DNA from: Micrococcales bacterium KH10
GTDB taxonomy: Bacteria > Actinomycetota > Actinomycetes > Actinomycetales > Cellulomonadaceae
Direction: 5' to 3'
Length of the DNA: 64,000 bases
Assembly (NCBI GenBank): GCA_900188465.1
Contig: FZPE01000004.1
Coordinates: forward strand, 124,001-188,000
Below the pieces are notes generated by a model that was not told the DNA's origin, did no database searches, and saw only the letters and a program-made list of their open reading frames with translations. Each line of letters starts with the position of its first letter. Position 1 is the first letter of the stretch. Below are positions 28,983 to 37,891 of this stretch, piece by piece. Made by a program: the position numbers and the translations under genes.

Positions 28983-29495
28983 TCATCCGATTTCGAGGGC
29001 GGTGACCTGCCAGCCCTCGGCGGCGTGTTCCAGCCGAATCGCAATGGCTCGATGCCGGGCATCCACTCGTACGCTAAGCGCTGCCTCAACCGCATGAGGC
29101 GTTACGGCACAGGTGTGAGCACTAGAGACCGTAATGACAGGTCGATCTACGGCTCCGACCGCAGCGATGATGCGCTGTTGTTGCGCGAGCATCCGTTTCG
29201 GCCCAGCCGCGAGAACCCGATCAAGCACTTTCGAGTTACCGGTACCGTGCAGACTCTCAAAGACGTGCAGCGCGACTTGTCTCGCTATGTGGACATACGT
29301 CGGTTCGTTGCCAGTGGTGACGTCATAGTGGCGCCGACGCTGCCACGGTGAGGGAACGCGTGATGAGCCGGGGAGAACTCGTCGGGGATACAACCTCTCA
29401 GATCGAGTCGCCTGTCGCCGAGACCGCTCGTCGACTGCCGGTGGCATCGGTTCGAGTTGCGTGCAGGAGCCCTGCTCCGTCAGCCGTGTGCTCAT
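28983..29495 (-). CDS. Rv3235 family protein
   Basis: A 170-residue protein. The N-terminal half is basic and disordered (RSRRQATRSERLYPRRVLPG). The C-terminal domain has HIARQVALHVFESLHGTGN, LDRVLAAGPKRML, and a short beta-rich end (ALSVRVDARHRAIAIRLEH). This is the pattern of the actinobacterial Rv3235 family, found downstream of secA. ATG 29495 with AGAGGAAA upstream is preferred over 29534. Function is unknown. Confidence 0.85.
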   Translation of the reverse strand: MSTRLTEQGSCTQLEPMPPAVDERSRRQATRSERLYPRRVLPGSSRVPSPWQRRRHYDVTTGNEPTYVHIARQVALHVFESLHGTGNSKVLDRVLAAGPKRMLAQQQRIIAAVGAVDRPVITVSSAHTCAVTPHAVEAALSVRVDARHRAIAIRLEHAAEGWQVTALEIG

Positions 29496-29613
29496 CAGTT
29501 TCCTCTCTGGCGTCAAACTTTGCGCCTCGACCACTGTTTCATAGGTGGAATTCCTGTCAGTGCCTAGGCGTGGGCTGTGGATAACTCTTCAGGGGCGATG
29601 TCACACTAAGGTC

Positions 29614-30132
29614 ATGCGAATCTACCTTCCAGCGCACCTCGGCTACATCGACGAGCTCGACCTGGCGCCATCGCAGGCTGTGGCACCCCGGATCCCCATA
29701 CCGGCCGGCACAGTCGTCTTTGCTGTTCCTGATGAGTTGCAACGTCGTGCTGAAACCGGACATCGTGACGCCGTCGAAGAACTCGAATTCACGGCGCTAT
29801 ACGGCGCGGCCGACTACGCTATCGCACTATTGGCGGATCAGCAGGTGCCGCATCAACGTTTGGTGATCTCCGTGGACCTCCCGCAAAGTGCGAAGGTCGT
29901 GCCGGTGGGCAGCGAGATGAAGGACCGACTGGGAGAACTCGTCGACTACGCATTGACCGTCGAAGAGACGATCACCGATATTCCGATCGTCTGCGTTCAC
30001 ATCGACGAGCCAGCAGCGGCAAGTGTGATCGATGCGGCTCTGTCAGGGGACAACCAGGCCAGCCAAGATATCGGAGATCTGGACCTGCTCTGGTACGACG
30101 CCTCGGAATTGGCTGAACTGCCACGCTCATAG
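29614..30132 (+). CDS. DUF6912 family protein
   Basis: A 172-residue protein. It begins MRIYLPAHLGYIDELDL, then FAVPDELQRRAETGHRDAVE and FTALYGAADYAIALLAD, the conserved layout of DUF6912. It ends in a predicted amphipathic segment containing the pattern LDLLWYDASELAEL. It is a soluble protein, probably cytoplasmic. The catalytic activity, if any, is unknown. ATG 29614 is chosen by family length. It is the gene next to the Rv3235 homologue in many actinobacteria. Confidence 0.82.
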   Translation: MRIYLPAHLGYIDELDLAPSQAVAPRIPIPAGTVVFAVPDELQRRAETGHRDAVEELEFTALYGAADYAIALLADQQVPHQRLVISVDLPQSAKVVPVGSEMKDRLGELVDYALTVEETITDIPIVCVHIDEPAAASVIDAALSGDNQASQDIGDLDLLWYDASELAELPRS

Positions 30133-30135
30133 CGA

Positions 30136-30192
30136 CTGCCGCCGCCCGAACTCGTCCCCGGTGGTAAGACGGGCGAGCCCGAGCAGCGGCAG
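30136..30192. terminator. imperfect hairpin between convergent genes
   Basis: CTGCCGC (30136-30142) pairs with GCGGCAG (30186-30192), with further pairing inside (GCCCG with CGGGC, CTCGTC with GACGGG-type bases). It occupies the 84-nt convergent gap between the DUF6912 gene and the secreted Ig-like protein. Confidence 0.5.
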
Positions 30193-30216
30193 TTGACAGT
30201 GTGGAGCAAGACGGTC

Positions 30217-32637
30217 TTAGCGCTTGACCTTCTTAGTCTTGATGGACTTGACCTGGATCTTCTTGTAGCCCGCCTTGTTGACGGTCACCCGCACTGAAAT
30301 CCGCTTCTTGGCGTTGCCCTTGCGGATCTTGTAAGTCTGCTTGGCACCTTTCTTGCCCTTGACCTGCTTCTTGCCGACAAACCAGCGGTACTTCAACTTC
30401 ACACCGCTGGCAGAGTACTTGCCCTTGGTGGCCTTCAGCTTCTGACCGACCTTCACGGTGCGCTTCTTGGTGACCTTCTTCCTGCCGCGCTTGAGTTGCG
30501 GCTTCTTGGTCACGCGAATCTGCCCCGCCTGAACGGTCAGAACGTTTGTCGTGTTCGTCACCGAGGTGTAGCCGGGAGCCGAAGCCGTCACGACAACCGA
30601 CAAACCACGTTTGTGGTCGGATGCCCGAGGCGCGAAGGTCGCGCTGGTCGCTCCAGCGATGGTCGCACCATTCGAGAGCCAACGGTAGGACAGGGTCACA
30701 CCACTCATCGAGTAGGCACCAGAATTCACCGTGATGGCACGATCCACCTGCGCGGTTCCGGTCAATGATGGGCGAATGGTTGCGGTAAATGTTGCGGCGG
30801 CAACCGTACCCGCCGTGAGCCTGGCGGTCTTCGACTCATAGCCGTCCGCTGAGACGGTGATCTCCACCTGCAACTGCTTGTTGAGGTCGGCAACTGCTGG
30901 AGTGTAGGACGAGCCGGTCGCGCCCGAAACCGCGATGCTGTTGACGAGCCATTGGTAGGTGAGCGTGGCTCCAACCGGAAGGTACTCGCCGGGTGTGACT
31001 GCGATCTGCTGTCCGACGACCGGGTTGGTGCCCACAATCGGTGCACTGACAGTTGTGATCTGACCTTCGCTGACCACGGTGCCTGCCACAACGTAGGAAA
31101 CAGTCTCGTAGCCAGCACGAGTCGCGGTGACCTCGACGCTGATCTCAGCACCAACCTTGTCTGCAGTGACGCGATAGCTACTTGCTGTAGCGCCGTCGAT
31201 GGCCGCGCCGTCCGCCAACCACCGGTAACTCTCAGTCGCAGTGACGTTATACGTGCCTGGGGTGACACTGAGGAGCTCGTCGGTGGTGAAACTGCCTGAG
31301 ATGGTTGCTGGTGCGGTCGTCGTCAAAAGTCCGGGTGCTACCTCAGCGGGGGCATTGAGGGTGAGGACGAGGTCTTCGTAACCGAGGCGTGTCGCGGTGA
31401 CGCGCACCGAGACCTCGGTGCCCTGCTGATTTGCAGCCAGTGTGTAGTTGGCTCCGGTCGCGCCAGGAACAGGGTTGCCATCGGCAAACCACTGGTAACT
31501 TGTCAGAACGCCAGCAACTGAGTACTGGGGCGTGCTGACGCTCAGTGCGTCTCCAACACGAGGTTGAGCGGGCGAGTTGAGTACCGGGGCCGTGGTTGCG
31601 GTGAAGGTGCCTTTGAGGACATTCATCGTGTTGCTCTGTATCGAGCCCGCAACGAATCCGGGGGCGATACCGACCGCAGTCACTCGTAGCGTCTTGCCGG
31701 CATCCGCTGCCTGAACCGCGTATTGCGGGGTGTCAGTGATCGCGACGGTGGTGCCGTCCGTTTGCCAGACATACCGCACGTTGTCGGGTGTGACCGGATC
31801 ACCGGTGCCGGTCTCCCAGGTCAGAGAGCCAGCAGCGGTGACCGAGACGGAATCGCCGTACTGCACTTCGCTGTCGAGGGTGAGAGAGCCTACGGCCTGG
31901 AGCGTGATCGCGTCGGTGTCGATTTCAGCGTCGGAAGCGATAGCGAAAATATGGAAGTTCGGTTGATTCCCCAGGGTGATCAGTTCGAGGGTGGCATCGG
32001 GATCGTCAGGGGTCAGTGTATAGACCTCGGTACGCCACAGACCGCAGCTGAGTTGTTGGACGCTGCCGCTGTACCAGCGTTCCGGCCAAGTTCCGATGCG
32101 AACGTTTGTACCCTGCGGGTCAGAATCACACCAGTCGCCTAACAGTGCGTTGATCTGCTGGGTGGAGCCGTCTGAGTAGTTCAATGTGACACCGAGCGTC
32201 TTGGACCCGTTGGTCGCTGCGCCGACGAAGGCGATTTGAGTTGCCGGGGTTGCAGCTAGGGAACCGAGACCCCGAGTCGTGTCGATGGTTTGGCCAGTTG
32301 CGGCCAGATTGTCAGGAGCGCCTGATACGCCACCGGAGATAGAGAAGGTGAGATCGGTGTCGGCGATTTCGTGTGTGACGTTGGGGGCGACGCCGCCACC
32401 GGAGCGGACGAGGTAACTGCCCATGCCGTCGATGTCAGCGTAGGAATTCCCGGCTTCACCGATGCCGATGTTGTTGAAGTAGCCTTCGAGCCAGTTGTTT
32501 GAGGCCACTGGATCGTCTGCGAAGGCCGAGGGGGAGGTGGCAACGAAGCCACTGGCAGCCAGAGCTAGAGCACTTGTGGCAGCGACCAGCATGCGCAGGC
32601 CACGCTGCTTGCGATGGGGAGTGTTGAGCGTATTCAT
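30217..32637 (-). CDS. secreted Ig-like repeat protein with GH92-associated N-terminal domain, no catalytic domain
   Basis: An 806-residue protein. A signal peptide (LRMLVAATSALALAASG, then AFA-DD) leads into a domain of about 190 residues with FNNIGIG, IAFVGAATNGS, GDWC, QQLSCGLW and IFAIASDA. It then has about five Ig-like repeats, each with YQWF/YRWL and the motif GATGxxYT, and a lysine-rich end (KRTVKVGQKLKATKGKYS, KKQVKGKKGAKQTYK). The N-terminal domain is homologous to one inside the neighbouring GH92 enzyme, so this gene looks like a binding partner or substrate-capture protein without glycosidase activity. No LPxTG anchor was found. ATG 32637 fits the signal peptide. Confidence 0.8.
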   Translation of the reverse strand: MNTLNTPHRKQRGLRMLVAATSALALAASGFVATSPSAFADDPVASNNWLEGYFNNIGIGEAGNSYADIDGMGSYLVRSGGGVAPNVTHEIADTDLTFSISGGVSGAPDNLAATGQTIDTTRGLGSLAATPATQIAFVGAATNGSKTLGVTLNYSDGSTQQINALLGDWCDSDPQGTNVRIGTWPERWYSGSVQQLSCGLWRTEVYTLTPDDPDATLELITLGNQPNFHIFAIASDAEIDTDAITLQAVGSLTLDSEVQYGDSVSVTAAGSLTWETGTGDPVTPDNVRYVWQTDGTTVAITDTPQYAVQAADAGKTLRVTAVGIAPGFVAGSIQSNTMNVLKGTFTATTAPVLNSPAQPRVGDALSVSTPQYSVAGVLTSYQWFADGNPVPGATGANYTLAANQQGTEVSVRVTATRLGYEDLVLTLNAPAEVAPGLLTTTAPATISGSFTTDELLSVTPGTYNVTATESYRWLADGAAIDGATASSYRVTADKVGAEISVEVTATRAGYETVSYVVAGTVVSEGQITTVSAPIVGTNPVVGQQIAVTPGEYLPVGATLTYQWLVNSIAVSGATGSSYTPAVADLNKQLQVEITVSADGYESKTARLTAGTVAAATFTATIRPSLTGTAQVDRAITVNSGAYSMSGVTLSYRWLSNGATIAGATSATFAPRASDHKRGLSVVVTASAPGYTSVTNTTNVLTVQAGQIRVTKKPQLKRGRKKVTKKRTVKVGQKLKATKGKYSASGVKLKYRWFVGKKQVKGKKGAKQTYKIRKGNAKKRISVRVTVNKAGYKKIQVKSIKTKKVKR

Positions 32638-32717
32638 CCGGTATCGACTCCAGATTGATATCTGTGATCCCGTTATTGGGATCAGACGGTCCCGGAGCGG
32701 GGGCATCCGGGCTGGAC

Positions 32718-32770
32718 TGACAACGTTGTCCGACAAAGAACAGATTAATCGGTAGCATACGGCTGGTCAA
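32718..32770 (-). promoter_or_regulatory. promoter and LacI-type operator of the Ig-like protein gene
   Basis: On the minus strand: -35 TTGACC (32765-32770), 17-nt spacer, -10 TAATCT (32742-32747), 10 nt, then GGACAACGTTGTCA (32718-32731), a 14-nt near-palindrome with central CG typical of LacI-family operators. It covers the expected transcription start, so binding should repress. The layout is identical in spacing to the one before the GH92 gene. Confidence 0.75.
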
Positions 32771-32949
32771 TTCCCCTTTGCGTCCCGAGTTTTGGCTGCG
32801 AGGGAATGAGGCAAACCGGTTAAGGCGAGCGCCGAACATCGGCATGGTCGTCCGATATACAAAGTGGTAGTTGGATATATAGGCCTACTACTTTGCTTAT
32901 GGGGCTACCGACGTGGTCATCGAGATGATTGGGAAGCGGAGACGACAAG

Positions 32950-32983
32950 ACCGGGGTGTGCGGTGGTTGCCACACACCCCGGT
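32950..32983 (-). terminator. GH92 terminator hairpin
   Basis: ACCGGGGTGTG pairs with CACACCCCGGT across 12 nt, about 85 nt beyond the GH92 stop. On the minus strand it is followed by a pyrimidine-rich stretch (TCTTGTCGTCT). Confidence 0.75.
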
Positions 32984-33065
32984 CGGGTTGTTGCCTGGTG
33001 GGTGTGGTTGGGCTAGTGCATGGGATTTGCACGAGCTCAACCACTACCGCGTGTACCCGCGTGGG

Positions 33066-36000
33066 TTATCGGCGGATTTTGGGGGTCTTGTTGGACTTGA
33101 CGGTCTTGTTGGCGTAACCAGGTGCCTTGTAGGTCACACGTACGTGTACGCGTTTTCCTGCGGCTTTCTTGGTCACCTTGAACGCCTTCTTCGCGCCCTT
33201 CTTGCCCTTGACCTTCTTCTTGCCAATAAACCACCGGTAAGACACCTTCGCCTTGGCGCCAGGAGTGTTCACCTTGCCCTTGGTGGTCTTGACCTTCTGA
33301 CCCACCTTGACCTTGGTCTTCTTCTTGACGACCTTCTTGCCCCGCTTGAGCTTCGGCTTCTTCTTCACGGTGATGGTGCCCCGAGCAACCGTACCGGCAG
33401 CCAGCGTGGTCGTCGCCGAGAGGTTACCCGCAGCCACAGCCTTGACTGTCACACTCAACCGTTTGCCTGCATCGGATGCACGGACTGTGTAGGTGCTTGC
33501 CGTCGCACCGGCAATAGCCTGACCTTCAAGGTTCCACTGATACGACTCGACTGCTGCAGGCGAGTAGCTACCCGGGGTGACACGAACGCTCTGTCCGACC
33601 TTCGCATTACCCGTCACCTGCGGACGCGCCACCACAACCAACCCAGGCACCGGAGCCCCAGTGACCGGACCGACTTGCGCAGTGGTGTGCTCGTAGCTGT
33701 TGTAACCAGCCTTCGAAGCGGTGACCTTAACGGCAATCCGCTTACCCTGTTCAGCGCTCGAAAGGGTCAGAGTGTCGCCGGTAGCGCCCGTGATGGGTGC
33801 TCCGTCGGCCAGCCACTGATACTCCTCGCTGACGTCAGCAGGGTTGTAGGTTCCAGGAACTACGGACAGAACCTGGCTGACCTGAGCGGTTCCGGAGATG
33901 CTGGGCGCGGTCGTCATACCGATCGTGCCCGCCGCGATGGCGACAGAGTCGGATGCACTCCGCTGTGCTTTGAATCCCGGAGCCTTTCCGGTCACTACGA
34001 CGCTGATCTCGGAGTTGACATCGTCTGGGCCTACCGTGTAGGTCGTGCCATCGGCTCCGGTGATCGGCGCACCGTCACGCAGCCACTGATAGGTCACGTC
34101 GATGTCGTCCCCGTTAACACCTGAGAAGGTCGGAGCCGTTGCGGTGAGTTCGCTGCCCAGGGTTGCGTTGCTTGGTGCATCGACCTCAGCATTGCCGGAC
34201 ATTGTCAGGCCCGCGTCGGTTGCGATAGCGAAGATGTGCATCCGCGCATCGCCTGATGTTGCGGTGCCACCGGTAGACGTGCCGGGTGCACCGGGCCAAG
34301 TGATGGAGACCAGTTCTTGACCATCGAGCGAGACCGGGGTGGTGGCGAACAGACCGCAGTTGATGTTCTGTGCACCGCCTGCGTACCGCTGTTTGAAGCG
34401 ACTGGAACCGATGGTTCCGGAACGCTCCCAACCACACCAGTCTGGTGCGGTCAGTGAGACCTGCTTCGACGTGTTGTTGGCGAAGTTCAGGGTTGCGGTC
34501 GCATTGTCGACGCTGCCGTTGTTAGCAGAGACGATGAACGCGATCTTGGTTGCGCCGGGGTAGAGTCCCTCGACGTCCGTGTTCTGACCCTCTGGGACCA
34601 GGTTGTCGTATGCCTCGGCTGGAGCCGAAGGACCGGAATCGTGCAGCACGTAGGTCAGGTCCGCATCGGACGGGTGCGTCAGGGGTGCGCCAAGTGGCGT
34701 ACCGGAGGCCGCCGCGAGGTCACGGAGGTAGAACTCGGTGGAGGTCATTCCCACGTTGAACTTTGCCGGACTAGTGACGTTGCCGTCCTCGTCAACTGCA
34801 CCGAATGCCTTGTTGTTGAAGACGCCAGTGCTTTCCAGATGTGAGACATCCTTAACGATCACATCGGTGGTCGATGTGTAGTCCCCAACCTGCCAAGTGA
34901 CGGGGTACGAGCCTGGCTTCACTGAAGCGTCTGCGCTAATGCTCACGGAGACATTTTGCATCGCCGAACCGCCACGCGGATTCAGGTTCACGTTTCCGCC
35001 ATTGACGGTGACGGAGATGCCGGTCCATGGATGTGCGACCAGTTCACCGGAGAGGTTCTCGGTGGAGGAGTATTGCACCGAGACATTTGCGTTGACTGCA
35101 GCACCACCAGCGGTGACGGCTGTGCTGCCGCCGCGTACCGTGGCGTTGAACCGGGTAGGAACTTCACCAGGTGCGATAGCACCAGGCGATGCATCTGCAT
35201 CCGTAGCCCAATCCGACGGGGTGTCCGACACGGTGTAGTCGAGGGTACCTGCCGCAGCGAGGTCAGCGCCGTTGATGTAGGCCGACTCGAGGTTCTGGCC
35301 GCCGACCTGCACGGAGTCCGTGTACCGGTTGGTCATGGAAGCACCTTCAGCGGTGATGACCAACTTGTCATTGCCGTGGAACTCTTCCTCAAGGGCGATC
35401 TCGACCCGATCGAACACCGGGGTGGTCAGACCCCACAAATTGGTGCCTGGAACGATGGGGAAGATACCGATGGTCGAGGCAACCTGCCATGCCGCCATGG
35501 TGCCGAGGTCGTCGTTACCGGTGACACCGGTGGGTCCGTCGGTGAACAACTGCAGTGCTTCGCGCACCACGTCCGAGGCCTTGTACGGCTGTCCCGTCCA
35601 CAAGTAGATATATGGTGCGTGGAAGTCGGGCTCGTTGTTCGGGTTGTAGGTGGTGACACCGTAGTAGTCGTAGGTGCCCGTGACCCACCATTTGGAATCA
35701 CCGTTGGTGTTGCGAGCCACCCGACCAGGGTAATTGTCCAGATCGATGTCCTCGTATGCGAAGAAGGTGTCAAGACGAGCCTCAGTTGCGTCTCTACCGC
35801 CAAGCAGTTCAATCAACGATGGCACATCGTGCTGTACCAGCCATTCATACTGCGGTGAAGTGCCCTCGTGGAAGGCAGATCGACCTTCGTCGCTGTCGTG
35901 CTCGACCCAAATGCCGTTCATGTCACGTGCCTGCATCGAACCACTGTGGTCGGCGAGGACGTTCTCGGCTGGGTTCCAGACTGACCGGAAGTTTTGGCCG

Positions 36001-37703
36001 CGTTGCGCGTAGCGTTCAGCGTCCTCAGTCTTGCCTAGACCGCGTGCCATATATGAGATCATGCCGTCGGCCAGTGCGTATTCCAGAGTGGCGGATGCGC
36101 CGTGGTCGAGATCGTAGTCGGTGTTGCGTGATTTGGCTGACTTATCCTGCGGGACATATCCGTGCGGGATGTAGATCGGGTTACCGGCACGACCATTGGC
36201 GAATTCAGCGCGGTTCGGTACGTTGTCCGCGTTGTGCTTGATCTCGGTCCAAGCACGTTCGGACCAGGCTTCGTTAAGCAGGCCTTGATCCCATGCGGAA
36301 ACAAGGAACACCGCCGCGGGATCGCCGGTCATAGTGTTGGTTTCGACCGGTCCGTAGCCCCATCGTGGCAGCCAACCTGACTGTTCCGATTGAAGGACAA
36401 CGGACTTGACCATGTCGATGGACTTGAGGGGTTCCAGTAGGTAGAGCCATTGCTGTTGGGTACGGTAGGTGTCCCATAGCGAGAAGTTCTGGTAGTACTC
36501 GTCCAAGTCCTCGTCGGCGAGATCGTGAATCTCGCCGTCCCAACCGCGGTATTTCCCGTTTACGTCGGAGGCAATATTGGGGGCCAGGAATGAACGGTAC
36601 AGCGCCGAATAGAATACGCGCAGTTGCGTTGCTTCTTCACCGGCTGGTGCGTTGCCGTCTTCTTGGGTGACGCGGACCTTGCTGAGTTGGTTCGCCCATA
36701 GTCCGCGTGCGGCAGCCAGGCCGCTGTCGAAGTCATCAGCGTACTCCGTGCGGTCATGTGCGAGGTTGGCGTCCGCGCCTGCTTGGCTGACATAACTGAT
36801 CGCGGTCTGAAGTTGTACCTCGGCACCCTGGGGGAATTCCAAGGTTGCACCAGTGCGGGCAGCATTGCCGGTGCCGGTAGGTGTGGCGCTGACCGAACCG
36901 AGGTTCACGGTGCTACCTTGCCAGGTGCCATAGGACACGAACGGCTGGTTGAATGTGGTAGTCGACCACACGGTGAACACGTTGGTGTTCTGGCAGAACC
37001 CGTTGAGTGTGGTGCGGGTACGCACCGTTTGGTTGGGTACGTCGATGTGCGTCTCAGAACTGATCACGCCGTTGTTGTTCAGCGCGTTTCCGGCGTAAAT
37101 GCGCACGAACGAGTTGTTGCCGGCGGTGGGGGTGTAGTCGTACTTCTGGATTCCGGTGCGCGGAGTAGCGGTGAGATCGACATCAACTCGGTCTCCGTTG
37201 GAATCTAATGCGACGCTGTAGTGTCCGGCGCTCGCGTCTTCAACTTTTTGTCCACCTTGACGCAAGATCCCGCGGCGATTGTTGCTGTCGCCGTATTGGG
37301 TCTGACCGTTTCCGACGTGTTCGAAGTGTGGCATTATCGGCACGAATCCAGCGATGGGGCAGCCCACACCTGAGAGGTGGGTTTGCGAGAATCCACGTAT
37401 TTCATTGTGTGTGTAGTCGTAGCCCACACCGTGCCCGGTATCAGGTGACAACTGGATCATTCCGAATGGAACTGTCGCGCCGGGGAAGGTGTTGCCGTCG
37501 TCCTGGGTGCCAATGAATGGGTTGACCATGTCAACCATTTCCAGTGGTTCCGGAGTGCTCGAGGCGGCTGTAGCGGTTGGTGCCGTTGCGATACCGGTTG
37601 CGGCTAGTGCAAGGGCGGCGATCCCGGCAACGATTTTCTTAGATCGCCAGCGGCGACCTGCAGCAGGTGTATGGCGCTCAGCACCAACAATAATGGGTCT
37701 CAT
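33066..37703 (-). CDS. secreted GH92 family alpha-mannosidase with Ig-like repeats
   Basis: A 1545-residue enzyme of glycoside hydrolase family 92 (exo-acting alpha-mannosidases, usually alpha-1,2). A signal peptide (KIVAGIAALALAATGIA) is followed by the catalytic module with NPFIGT, FPGATVPFGMIQLSPDTG, GFSQTHLSGVGC, FSLWDTYRTQQ, ETNTMTGDPAAVF, and GNDDLGTMAAWQV. It spans about residues 55-800. A NEW3-like region and a DWC...CGLF...IFAIATDA domain follow, then three or four Ig-like repeats, and a lysine-rich tail (KRGKKVVKKKTKVKVGQKVK). It should trim mannose from glycans outside the cell. ATG 37703 has GGAG upstream. The tail may fix it to the wall. Confidence 0.94.
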   Translation of the reverse strand: MRPIIVGAERHTPAAGRRWRSKKIVAGIAALALAATGIATAPTATAASSTPEPLEMVDMVNPFIGTQDDGNTFPGATVPFGMIQLSPDTGHGVGYDYTHNEIRGFSQTHLSGVGCPIAGFVPIMPHFEHVGNGQTQYGDSNNRRGILRQGGQKVEDASAGHYSVALDSNGDRVDVDLTATPRTGIQKYDYTPTAGNNSFVRIYAGNALNNNGVISSETHIDVPNQTVRTRTTLNGFCQNTNVFTVWSTTTFNQPFVSYGTWQGSTVNLGSVSATPTGTGNAARTGATLEFPQGAEVQLQTAISYVSQAGADANLAHDRTEYADDFDSGLAAARGLWANQLSKVRVTQEDGNAPAGEEATQLRVFYSALYRSFLAPNIASDVNGKYRGWDGEIHDLADEDLDEYYQNFSLWDTYRTQQQWLYLLEPLKSIDMVKSVVLQSEQSGWLPRWGYGPVETNTMTGDPAAVFLVSAWDQGLLNEAWSERAWTEIKHNADNVPNRAEFANGRAGNPIYIPHGYVPQDKSAKSRNTDYDLDHGASATLEYALADGMISYMARGLGKTEDAERYAQRGQNFRSVWNPAENVLADHSGSMQARDMNGIWVEHDSDEGRSAFHEGTSPQYEWLVQHDVPSLIELLGGRDATEARLDTFFAYEDIDLDNYPGRVARNTNGDSKWWVTGTYDYYGVTTYNPNNEPDFHAPYIYLWTGQPYKASDVVREALQLFTDGPTGVTGNDDLGTMAAWQVASTIGIFPIVPGTNLWGLTTPVFDRVEIALEEEFHGNDKLVITAEGASMTNRYTDSVQVGGQNLESAYINGADLAAAGTLDYTVSDTPSDWATDADASPGAIAPGEVPTRFNATVRGGSTAVTAGGAAVNANVSVQYSSTENLSGELVAHPWTGISVTVNGGNVNLNPRGGSAMQNVSVSISADASVKPGSYPVTWQVGDYTSTTDVIVKDVSHLESTGVFNNKAFGAVDEDGNVTSPAKFNVGMTSTEFYLRDLAAASGTPLGAPLTHPSDADLTYVLHDSGPSAPAEAYDNLVPEGQNTDVEGLYPGATKIAFIVSANNGSVDNATATLNFANNTSKQVSLTAPDWCGWERSGTIGSSRFKQRYAGGAQNINCGLFATTPVSLDGQELVSITWPGAPGTSTGGTATSGDARMHIFAIATDAGLTMSGNAEVDAPSNATLGSELTATAPTFSGVNGDDIDVTYQWLRDGAPITGADGTTYTVGPDDVNSEISVVVTGKAPGFKAQRSASDSVAIAAGTIGMTTAPSISGTAQVSQVLSVVPGTYNPADVSEEYQWLADGAPITGATGDTLTLSSAEQGKRIAVKVTASKAGYNSYEHTTAQVGPVTGAPVPGLVVVARPQVTGNAKVGQSVRVTPGSYSPAAVESYQWNLEGQAIAGATASTYTVRASDAGKRLSVTVKAVAAGNLSATTTLAAGTVARGTITVKKKPKLKRGKKVVKKKTKVKVGQKVKTTKGKVNTPGAKAKVSYRWFIGKKKVKGKKGAKKAFKVTKKAAGKRVHVRVTYKAPGYANKTVKSNKTPKIRR

Positions 37704-37785
37704 TCAGATGTCTCCATCCACGTCGATGTGGGTTACAGCGGTACTGCCAGGCGGGTATGCACGTCATGGTACTTGCCGACCAATC

Positions 37786-37838
37786 TGACAGCGTTGTCAT
37801 GTAGGCACTAATCTATCGGTGACCGAGGTGTGGGTCAA
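37786..37838 (-). promoter_or_regulatory. promoter and LacI-type operator of the GH92 gene
   Basis: On the minus strand: -35 TTGACC (37833-37838), 17-nt spacer, -10 TAGATT (37810-37815), 10 nt, then TGACAACGCTGTCA (37786-37799). Element order and all spacings equal those upstream of the Ig-like protein gene. The distance from operator to start codon also agrees (82 and 80 nt). A shared repressor, perhaps responding to mannose or an oligomannoside, is inferred; no regulator gene is in the window. Confidence 0.75.
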
Positions 37839-37891
37839 ACGCTCACGGTCCGTGCGGCAGCCCTTCTTCAGATGTCCCCAGGCGGCGGGAA

